Below, in pieces: positions 1-5,006 of a stretch of 5,006 nt of DNA (positions within the stretch are counted from its first letter, which is position 1; each line of letters starts with the position of its first letter). This DNA comes from Bacteroidales bacterium (GTDB taxonomy: Bacteria; Bacteroidota; Bacteroidia; Bacteroidales; BM520): contig JAQVPY010000155.1 in assembly GCA_028701815.1 (NCBI GenBank), positions 1-5,006 of the forward strand, written 5' to 3'. A program made the position numbers and the translations under genes. The notes under the pieces were generated by a model that was given only the letters and a program-made list of their open reading frames with translations, was not told the origin of the DNA and ran no database searches.

Positions 1-28
1 TTTTGTCTATGCGCATATCGCTTTCCAT
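1..28 (-). CDS. Possible 5' end of an S4-domain RNA-binding protein (Hsp15/HslR-like), cut by the window edge
   Basis: After the der stop codon the minus strand has an open frame reading M-E-S-D-M-R-I-D-K to the edge of the window. An alternative start is the second ATG (base 16), which would give M-R-I-D-K. Many S4-domain proteins of the Hsp15 family begin with (M)RIDKWLW or RIDKYLW, so the five residues are suggestive. Hsp15 in E. coli binds 50S subunits carrying stalled nascent chains, which would suit a place behind two ribosome-assembly GTPases. The ATG at 28 lies 9 bp after the der stop, consistent with an operon. With only nine codons visible this is inference from a very short match. 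A competing frame starts inside the der stop (TAATG, bases 36-38), but its codons look less gene-like. Confidence 0.38.
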
Positions 29-37
29 GATGAGGCA

Positions 38-1342
38 TTATTTTTCTCTGAATGAAATAATTATCGGCACACCGCTAAAGTCGAATAACTCACGAAGCCT
101 GTTCTCTACAAAACGTTTATATGGATCTTTGACGTATTGAGGAAGATTGCAGAAAAATACGAAAATCGGGTATTCAGTCTTCAACTGAGTGATGTACTTA
201 ATTTTTACAGTTTTACCCTTATACATAGGCGGGGGTGTCTCCTTCAAAATGGGGAGCAACACCTCGTTGAGTTTTGATGTAGGTATCTTCTTTATCCTGT
301 TGTTGTACACATTTACAGCTGTTTCAATAACGTTATAGATACGCATCTTGTTAATTACGGAGGTAAATATGATGGGGACATCAGTAAATGGGGCGATTCT
401 CTTTTGGATGAGCTCTTTGTATCTTAAATGGGTATTGGGAGTCTTTTCAATCAGATCCCATTTATTGACGACGATTACAATGCCTTTGTAGTTGCGTTGT
501 GCAAGTGCAAAAATATTTAAGTCCTGGCTCTCAATGCCTTGTGTGGCGTCCATCATAACGATACAGACATCACTGTTTTCAATGGTTCTAATAGAACGCA
601 TCACCGAGTAAAACTCGATGTCTTCTTCTACTTTAGCCTTTTTTCTTACGCCTGCAGTATCCACCAGATAGAAGTCGAAGCCGAAATTATTATAACGGGT
701 GTATATTGAATCTCTTGTGGTGCCGGCTACGGGGGTAACTATATTGCGGTCTGTTCCGAGGAATGCGTTTACAATGGAGGATTTACCTACGTTAGGGCGT
801 CCGACAACGGCGAAGCGGGGTAGGGTGATCTCCTCCGGAGCATCGTTGACGTTAAAATGTTTTACTATCTCGTCGAGCAGTTCTCCTGTACCGGAACCTG
901 TCATTGAGGAAATAGGGAACAACTCTCCGAGCCCGAGAGAATAAAACTCCCCCGTGTCGTAATATTTGGCTGGGGTGTCCATCTTGTTGCAGGCGACAAT
1001 TACAGGCTTTTTACATTTACGAAGGATAGACGCCATATCTTCATCCATGGGGTTTAGTCCTTCTATTAAATCCATCATAAAGAGGATAACATCGGCTTCT
1101 TCTATGGCAAGGTGTACCTGTTTGGCTATCTCTGCCTGAAATACGTCCTCGGAGTCTATAACATATCCGCCGGTGTCTATTACAGAGAATTTAATGCCAT
1201 TCCATTCGGAGGTGCCGTAATGTCTGTCCCTTGTCACCCCACTTTGCGAGTCGACAATAGCTTTCCGCTCTCCGATTAATCTGTTGAAAAGAGTAGATTT
1301 TCCTACATTAGGTCTGCCAACAATGGCTAAAATGTTTGACAT
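38..1342 (-). CDS. der: Ribosome assembly GTPase Der (EngA), double Era-like GTPase
   Basis: Der is an essential cytoplasmic GTPase that binds the 50S subunit during late assembly. The 434-residue product has the diagnostic layout of two tandem G domains plus a C-terminal KH-like domain. In G domain 1, the P-loop GRPNVGKST is at about 9-17, DTGG at 56-59 and NKMD at 119-122. In G domain 2, the second GRPNVGKSS is at 181-189, DTAG at 228-231 and NKWD at 293-296. The KH-like region fills about 350-434 and ends FREK. The usual SA of the G5 loops reads SS (about 145-146) in domain 1 and SV in domain 2; both are mild changes. The ATG at 1342 puts the first P-loop at residue 9, as usual for the family, so the start is secure. 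It lies 11 bp after the era stop with no promoter or terminator seen between them, so era and der are probably co-transcribed. No Shine-Dalgarno is visible, as is common in Bacteroidota. Confidence 0.98.
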   Translation of the reverse strand: MSNILAIVGRPNVGKSTLFNRLIGERKAIVDSQSGVTRDRHYGTSEWNGIKFSVIDTGGYVIDSEDVFQAEIAKQVHLAIEEADVILFMMDLIEGLNPMDEDMASILRKCKKPVIVACNKMDTPAKYYDTGEFYSLGLGELFPISSMTGSGTGELLDEIVKHFNVNDAPEEITLPRFAVVGRPNVGKSSIVNAFLGTDRNIVTPVAGTTRDSIYTRYNNFGFDFYLVDTAGVRKKAKVEEDIEFYSVMRSIRTIENSDVCIVMMDATQGIESQDLNIFALAQRNYKGIVIVVNKWDLIEKTPNTHLRYKELIQKRIAPFTDVPIIFTSVINKMRIYNVIETAVNVYNNRIKKIPTSKLNEVLLPILKETPPPMYKGKTVKIKYITQLKTEYPIFVFFCNLPQYVKDPYKRFVENRLRELFDFSGVPIIISFREK

Positions 1343-1353
1343 AATTCTTGATT

Positions 1354-2244
1354 TTATTCGTAACCGAGTTGTTTTAATTTCATATCATCATCCCGCCAGT
1401 CCTTCATGACTTTAACGAATAGTTCGAGATAAACTTGTTTTCCAACGAATTCCTCGATGTCTTTTCGTGACTCTATCCCCAATCGTTTTAAGGCAGAGCC
1501 TCCCTTTCCTATCAGTATAGCCTTTTGTGATTCCCTCGAGACATAGATGATGGCTCTGATCTTATCTATTTTAGGCGTTTCTGTGTAGCTGTCGACATAA
1601 ACTTCACATGAGTAGGGGATTTCTTGCTTGTAGTTCAGTAATATCTTCTCGCGAATTATCTCGCTGACAAAAAATCTTGTCGGCTTGTCTGTCAGGTCGT
1701 CCTTAGGGAAAAAAGGCTCCCCTTCCGGTAATAATTCTATTATTTCGTCGATGATGGCTTCCAAGTTGAATTTATGAGCAGCGGAAACGGGTATTATGGG
1801 AGCGTCAGGAAAAATGGCCTTCCATTTGTCGATGTGCTCGTATGCTGTCGCCTGATCGGTGAGATCAATCTTATTGATAGGAATAATAACTTTTGCCCCC
1901 GATTGTTTGATTTTCTCAATGACCTTCTCATCGAAATCTTCGTCATTGGTCACATCTATTATTAACAGGAAAATATCAGCATCAATAAAAGCGCCTTCTA
2001 CAAAATTCATCATTGCTTCCTGCAATTTGTAGGCGGGATTTTTTATCAGTCCTGGCGTGTCTGAATATACAATCTGAAAATTCTCGCCGTTGACGATACC
2101 CATAATTCTGTGACGGGTTGTTTGCGCTTTCGATGTGGCGATAGCTAATTTCTCTCCTACAAGGGCATTCATAAGCGTCGACTTGCCTGCATTAGGCTTG
2201 CCAACAATATTGACAAATCCTGCTTTGTGTTGTTGGGCTTCCAT
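1354..2244 (-). CDS. era: GTPase Era, 16S rRNA maturation / 30S assembly
   Basis: Era is a GTPase with a KH RNA-binding domain that binds near the 3' end of 16S rRNA and checks 30S maturation. The 296-residue product (usual length about 300) shows the G1 loop GKPNAGKS at 15-22, the G2 region QTTRHR at 41-46, DTPG at 62-65, NKID at 124-127 and the G5 loop VSAA at 153-156. A C-terminal KH domain spans about 197-287, with its GKGG loop at 246-249. The ATG at 2244 leaves 14 residues before the P-loop. The leader just upstream is AT-rich with no Shine-Dalgarno. The gene begins only about 22 bp after an intrinsic terminator that ends the tRNA-fMet unit, and no TAnnTTTG promoter is visible in that gap. 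Expression must therefore come from read-through of the tRNA promoter or from a degenerate promoter. der follows 11 bp downstream. Confidence 0.98.
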   Translation of the reverse strand: MEAQQHKAGFVNIVGKPNAGKSTLMNALVGEKLAIATSKAQTTRHRIMGIVNGENFQIVYSDTPGLIKNPAYKLQEAMMNFVEGAFIDADIFLLIIDVTNDEDFDEKVIEKIKQSGAKVIIPINKIDLTDQATAYEHIDKWKAIFPDAPIIPVSAAHKFNLEAIIDEIIELLPEGEPFFPKDDLTDKPTRFFVSEIIREKILLNYKQEIPYSCEVYVDSYTETPKIDKIRAIIYVSRESQKAILIGKGGSALKRLGIESRKDIEEFVGKQVYLELFVKVMKDWRDDDMKLKQLGYE

Positions 2245-2265
2245 TATAAATAAATAGATTTTAAC

Positions 2266-2292
2266 AAAAAAAAAGGGCGATTAATTTCGCCC
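2266..2292 (-). terminator. Intrinsic terminator after tRNA-fMet, before era
   Basis: Read on the minus strand, the sequence forms a perfect 6-bp stem GGGCGA / TCGCCC (2287-2292 with 2275-2280) around the loop AATTAA. It is followed directly by nine T residues (2266-2274). This is the classic Rho-independent layout and is oriented to stop transcripts coming from the tRNA gene. The stem is short, so termination may be partial, which matters because era starts only 22 bp beyond. On the plus strand there is no T tract after the stem, so it is not bidirectional. Confidence 0.85.
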
Positions 2293-2300
2293 CCGTTAGG

Positions 2301-2372
<72 letters not shown>

Positions 2373-2385
2373 CTATTTTGAAATG

Positions 2386-2418
2386 CAAAGATAGTACTTT
2401 TTTTTGAATTATATCAAA
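2386..2418 (-). promoter_or_regulatory. Bacteroidota-type promoter for tRNA-fMet
   Basis: On the minus strand a TTTG (bases 2415-2418) is followed, after 21 bp, by TATCTTTG (bases 2386-2393). This fits the TTTG / TAnnTTTG consensus of the primary sigma factor in Bacteroidota exactly at all defined positions. The -7 box ends 13 bp before the first base of tRNA-fMet, so transcription would start a few bases upstream of the mature 5' end, leaving a short leader for RNase P. It overlaps the oppositely directed promoter at 2403-2434. The assignment is by motif only. Confidence 0.75.
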
Positions 2419-2434
2419 AAATCAAATATTTTTG
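2403..2434 (+). promoter_or_regulatory. Bacteroidota-type promoter for the TtcA-like gene
   Basis: On the plus strand TTTG (2403-2406) is separated by 20 bp from TATTTTTG (2427-2434), a full match to the TTTG / TAnnTTTG pattern. The usual start of transcription, about 5-8 bases after the -7 box, would fall at about 2439-2442, immediately before the ATG at 2443. The transcript would have almost no 5' leader. The promoter shares bases 2403-2418 with the leftward tRNA-fMet promoter, so two polymerases could hardly bind at once. Confidence 0.72.
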
Positions 2435-2442
2435 CAAAAAAC

Positions 2443-3153
2443 ATGAAACAGATAGTCCATAATAAAAATAATAACAAATGGTTCTCTGGAAGGGTGTTGC
2501 GTTTTATTACGCAATATTCTATTATTCAACAAGATGAACCTGTGTGCGTGGGTTTGTCCGGCGGTGTCGACAGCATGACGTTGCTTTTTGTCCTTGAGTA
2601 TATCAGACGTTTTTCTGCTCTAAAATTTGATCTTTCGGCTATCCATGTTCAGGTTTATGCCAAAAATGATCCCACAATATTACAGGATTATTGCGAAGCG
2701 TTAGGGGTAAAATTCTATGATATATCGATAAAAAAGACAGATCTTCCGGTTCCCGACAAGGGGATATGTTATACTTGCTCGAAATTGAAGAAAGGAGCTA
2801 TGATAGAATTTTTGAAAGAGAAGGGGATAAATAAAGTTGCTTTTGGACATCATGCCGATGATCTTGCAGAGACGTTTCTGATGAATATCGATTATCATCA
2901 TATTGTTGAGACTTTGAAGCCTGTGACATATCTTGATAAAAATGATTTCACAGTCGTCCGTCCGCTACTCTGTATGACTAAAAAAGAGATTATCCGTGTT
3001 CATAAGTATTTTGAATTACCTAAAGCGGATTATATATGCGATTTCGAGGAGAAAAATCGACGCGAAGTTTTTCGTGAGATTCTATCGGATATCGATGATA
3101 AGTTGCCGGGGTTCAGTAGCAGGGTGGCGGAATCGTTTCTTAAATTCGACTAA
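2443..3153 (+). CDS. TtcA-like PP-loop tRNA thiolation protein (probable tRNA 2-thiocytidine synthetase)
   Basis: TtcA enzymes adenylate C32 of certain tRNAs and replace its oxygen with sulfur, using an iron-sulfur cluster. The 236-residue product has the PP-loop SGGVDS at about 39-44 for ATP, a CxxC pair C109/C112 inside CYTCSKLKKG, the GHHADDLAET motif at 135-144, and a later Cys at 199 (YICDF). The three cysteines match the cluster ligands known in E. coli TtcA, and the tail around EKNRREVFREIL resembles the TtcA C-terminal region. It is shorter than E. coli TtcA (311 residues). TilS is less likely because of the CxxC pair and the lack of TilS C-terminal domains. I place the start at ATG 2443. 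A longer reading from TTG 2404 would begin inside the -35-like promoter element and add 13 low-complexity residues. The gene diverges from tRNA-fMet and converges with lptB. The exact target tRNA is not visible from sequence. Confidence 0.85.
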   Translation: MKQIVHNKNNNKWFSGRVLRFITQYSIIQQDEPVCVGLSGGVDSMTLLFVLEYIRRFSALKFDLSAIHVQVYAKNDPTILQDYCEALGVKFYDISIKKTDLPVPDKGICYTCSKLKKGAMIEFLKEKGINKVAFGHHADDLAETFLMNIDYHHIVETLKPVTYLDKNDFTVVRPLLCMTKKEIIRVHKYFELPKADYICDFEEKNRREVFREILSDIDDKLPGFSSRVAESFLKFD

Positions 3154-3174
3154 CTTTCCATCTGTCCGAATTTA
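3141..3174. repeat. 8-bp inverted repeat at the convergent gene ends, possible weak terminator
   Basis: TAAATTCG (3141-3148) and CGAATTTA (3167-3174) form a perfect 8-bp inverted repeat around an 18-nt loop that includes the TtcA-like stop codon. It sits between two genes that end facing each other. The stem is AT-rich and no strong T tract follows on either strand, so as a terminator it would be weak; no better terminator is visible in 3154-3213. Confidence 0.35.
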
Positions 3175-3213
3175 TTTACACCTTTAATAATTGTTGTTAG
3201 CTGTTTCAAGTGT

Positions 3214-3939
3214 CTATTTTCTGAGCTCAAAGTTTTGGCCCAAATAAACCTTTCTTACCATTTCGTCTTTGGCGAGGTCTTCAGCTGTACCTGATTTAAG
3301 CAGTTTTCCTTCAAACATCAGGTAAGCTCTATCTGTGATACTTAACGTTTCATGCACATTATGATCAGTGATAAGAACTCCGATATTTTTATCTTTCAGC
3401 TGTATTACGATACGTTGAATATCTTCGACGGCGATGGGGTCTACGCCGGCAAACGGCTCATCGAGAAGAATAAACTTCGGGTCTACGGCGAGGGCTCTGG
3501 CAATTTCAGTCCTTCTGCGCTCTCCTCCTGAAAGGGATATGCCTTTGGTCTTACGTACATGCCTTAAGCCAAACTCTGTGAGAAGCGATTCCAACTTTTT
3601 CTGTCGCTGCGGTTTGGTTAATTCGGTAAACTCTAAAATGGAATATATGTTGTCTTCTACACTCATCTGTCTGAATACCGACACTTCCTGCGGAAGGTAA
3701 CCGATGCCCAACTTAGCCCTTTTGTACATGGGCAGTTCTGTTATGTCTGTGTCGTCAAGATAAATGTTACCTGATAGCGGTTTAATCAGTCCGACAATCA
3801 TATAAAAAGTGGTGGTCTTGCCTGCGCCGTTGGGGCCGAGGAGACCGACTATGCTGCCTTGTTCGACCTCTACCGAGATATGGTCGACGACGGTCCGCTT
3901 TTTATACTCTTTTACTATGTTGTCGGTGCGAAGAATCAT
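3214..3939 (-). CDS. lptB: LPS export ABC transporter ATP-binding protein LptB
   Basis: LptB is the cytoplasmic ATPase of the LptB2FG complex that extracts lipopolysaccharide from the inner membrane and pushes it along the Lpt bridge to the outer membrane. The 241-residue product equals E. coli LptB in length and carries Walker A GPNGAGKT (35-42), the Q-loop in YLPQE (Q84), the signature LSGGE (136-140), Walker B with FILLDEP (156-162, D160/E161) and the H-loop His193. The stretch PFAGVDPIAVEDI (162-174) and LPQEVSVFR are characteristic of LptB rather than the LivG/LivF branch. Its ATG at 3939 overlaps the moxR stop by one base (TAATG), which points to translational coupling. No lptF/G, lptC or lptA lies in the window; in many Bacteroidota these are elsewhere. 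Confidence 0.95.
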   Translation of the reverse strand: MILRTDNIVKEYKKRTVVDHISVEVEQGSIVGLLGPNGAGKTTTFYMIVGLIKPLSGNIYLDDTDITELPMYKRAKLGIGYLPQEVSVFRQMSVEDNIYSILEFTELTKPQRQKKLESLLTEFGLRHVRKTKGISLSGGERRRTEIARALAVDPKFILLDEPFAGVDPIAVEDIQRIVIQLKDKNIGVLITDHNVHETLSITDRAYLMFEGKLLKSGTAEDLAKDEMVRKVYLGQNFELRK

Positions 3940-4910
3940 TATTTTTCCATTAATTGTTCTACGATATAATCCTGCGTAATCCCTTCGGCTTCGGCTTTGT
4001 AGTTTTTGACAATTCTGTGACGTAAAATTGCTTTAGCAACAGCATTGATGTCTTCGAAATCGGGTGAGAACTTGCCATTTACGGCCGCATGACATTTTGC
4101 ACCAAGAATAAGGTTCTGTGAAGCTCTCGGGCCGGCTCCCCATGAGAGGTATTTATTTACAACTTCCGGAGCTGTTGCACTGAAAGGACGCGTTTTTGCT
4201 GCAATGGATACGGCATATCTGAATACGTTGTCGGGAACGGGTAACAGCCTTACCAGGTTTTGGTATTTCAGGATCTCTTCTCTCGACATAACTATATCGG
4301 TTGACGGTACTTCATTAGCTGTGGTTTTCTTGATGATGTCGACCTCTTCTTCAAAAGAAGGGTAGTCGAGAATGATGTTAAACATAAACCTGTCGAGCTG
4401 AGCTTCGGGCAACGGATAGGTGCCTTCCTGTTCAATGGGGTTTTGTGTCGCAAGAACAAAAAACGGCTCGTCGAGAATATGTGTCTCCGTACCGATGGTT
4501 ACCGACTTCTCTTGCATGGCTTCCAATAGCGCAGACTGTGTTTTGGGAGGTGTTCTGTTGATTTCGTCGGCGAGAATGATATTTGAAAAAATAGGACCTT
4601 TGACAAGTTTAAAATCCCTGTTTTTGTCGAGAATTTCTGCACCTACTATGTCGGAGGGCATAAGGTCGGGCGTAAATTGAATTCTGCTGAACGATAAATT
4701 AAGAGATTTTGCTATCGTGCTCACTAATAATGTCTTCGCAAGTCCGGGGACACCAATCAGCAAAGCATGTCCTTTGCTGAATATTGCTATTAGCACGTCG
4801 TCAATAACTTTTTCCTGTCCGACGATAGTTTTGCCTATTTCAATTTTAAGCCTTTTATTGGCTTCAACGAAGTTGTTAAAATCTTCAATATGATCTTCTC
4901 TTTTTTCCAT
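3939..4910 (-). CDS. MoxR-family AAA+ ATPase
   Basis: MoxR proteins are cytoplasmic AAA+ ATPases that act as chaperones or metal/cofactor insertion helpers, often for partner proteins encoded nearby. The 323-residue product shows an N-terminal helical segment, Walker A GVPGLAKT (53-60), Walker B IILADE (111-116) followed by the MoxR-typical INRTPPKTQSALLEAMQE, sensor 1 ATQNP (154-158), an EAQLDRF arginine-bearing segment (169-175) and a C-terminal lid with GPRAS, the probable sensor 2 region. The length is usual for the family. Such genes are commonly followed by a DUF58 gene and von Willebrand (Bat) genes; here lptB follows directly instead. It starts 3 bp after the upstream peptidyl-prolyl isomerase-like stop and overlaps lptB by one base, so it is clearly mid-operon. 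The substrate cannot be deduced from the sequence. Confidence 0.95.
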   Translation of the reverse strand: MEKREDHIEDFNNFVEANKRLKIEIGKTIVGQEKVIDDVLIAIFSKGHALLIGVPGLAKTLLVSTIAKSLNLSFSRIQFTPDLMPSDIVGAEILDKNRDFKLVKGPIFSNIILADEINRTPPKTQSALLEAMQEKSVTIGTETHILDEPFFVLATQNPIEQEGTYPLPEAQLDRFMFNIILDYPSFEEEVDIIKKTTANEVPSTDIVMSREEILKYQNLVRLLPVPDNVFRYAVSIAAKTRPFSATAPEVVNKYLSWGAGPRASQNLILGAKCHAAVNGKFSPDFEDINAVAKAILRHRIVKNYKAEAEGITQDYIVEQLMEK

Positions 4911-4913
4911 TGT

Positions 4914-5006
4914 CTATTTCATCCATTTTTTTAGGATATCACAATCCAGATAATCATCTTTTATAATAATATAAGTTTTGGCCGCTTTAGTCTTAATCCA
5001 TTTGGC
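4914..5006 (-). CDS. C-terminal end of a probable SurA-like (parvulin) peptidyl-prolyl isomerase, partial
   Basis: The minus strand is open from the window edge to a TAG at 4914-4916, giving 30 residues that end in KTYIIIKDDYLDCDILKKWMK. The pattern of a W-I/V-x-x-K start, a TY-I-x-I-x-D-x-Y segment, a Cys and a closing W-[ML]-K resembles the C-terminus of SurA/PpiC-type periplasmic foldases of Bacteroidota, which also tend to sit upstream of a MoxR gene. This is recognition from memory over a short tail, and neither the catalytic parvulin domain nor a signal peptide is in view. That it is a real coding end is well supported by the 3-bp spacing to the moxR ATG. The identity is moderately likely only. 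Confidence 0.6.
   Translation of the reverse strand, partial: AKWIKTKAAKTYIIIKDDYLDCDILKKWMK

Noticed and set aside
1..38. Alternative gene start overlapping the der stop (TAATG at 36-40), reading M-P-H-H-G-K
   Set aside because: It is open to the edge but rich in His and in rare Arg codons, and matches nothing I recognise; the frame reading MRIDK fits a known family better.
699..944. Open frame on the plus strand inside der
   Set aside because: It is antisense to a strongly conserved GTPase gene, with no promoter or recognisable motif; a coding shadow.
2404..2442. TTG start giving a 13-residue N-terminal extension of the TtcA-like protein
   Set aside because: The TTG is the -33 element of a well-matched promoter and the -7 box lies inside the extension, so the region would not be transcribed; the added residues are low in complexity.
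3154..3213. Small gene or RNA in the convergent gap
   Set aside because: Only about 60 bp, with no start and no structure beyond the weak inverted repeat.
3434..3700. Open frame on the plus strand inside lptB
   Set aside because: Antisense to the ABC signature and Walker B region, and its composition follows the lptB codons; a coding shadow.
4420..4680. Open frame on the plus strand inside the MoxR gene
   Set aside because: Antisense to the Walker B and sensor 1 region, with no independent support; a coding shadow.

Overview
This window looks like ordinary chromosome from a member of the Bacteroidota, most likely the order Bacteroidales. The reasons are moderate-to-low GC, starts without clear Shine-Dalgarno sequences, promoter elements of the TTTG / TAnnTTTG type, the Der tail with its 'NLPQYVKDPYKRF' and 'PIIISFREK' style sequence, and tightly packed housekeeping genes. 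I see no insertion sequence, prophage, CRISPR array or toxin-like gene, and every gene that lies fully inside the window is intact.

Left part (1-2300), minus strand: era and der lie 11 bp apart and encode two ribosome-assembly GTPases. Just after der, at the window edge, a few codons (MRIDK) look like the start of an S4-domain RNA-binding (Hsp15-like) gene. Upstream of era is a gene for initiator tRNA-fMet, and an intrinsic terminator sits between that tRNA and era.

Middle (2373-3153): a short AT-rich spacer holds two divergent, overlapping promoters arranged almost as a dyad. One drives tRNA-fMet leftwards. The other drives, rightwards, a TtcA-like PP-loop tRNA thiolation protein, probably from a leaderless or nearly leaderless transcript. 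The TtcA-like gene then meets the next unit tail to tail across about 60 bp.

Right part (3214-5006), minus strand: a compact operon contains the last 30 codons of a probable SurA/parvulin-type peptidyl-prolyl isomerase, then a MoxR-family AAA+ ATPase (3 bp gap), then lptB (stop and start overlap as TAATG). LptB and a SurA-like foldase would both serve outer-membrane biogenesis, with the MoxR ATPase placed between them.

The window therefore joins translation initiation, tRNA modification and ribosome assembly on the left and centre with envelope assembly on the right. No clearly new biological system is visible. The points most worth a second look are the symmetric bidirectional promoter, the terminator with a competing hairpin after tRNA-fMet, and the SurA-like/MoxR/LptB operon.
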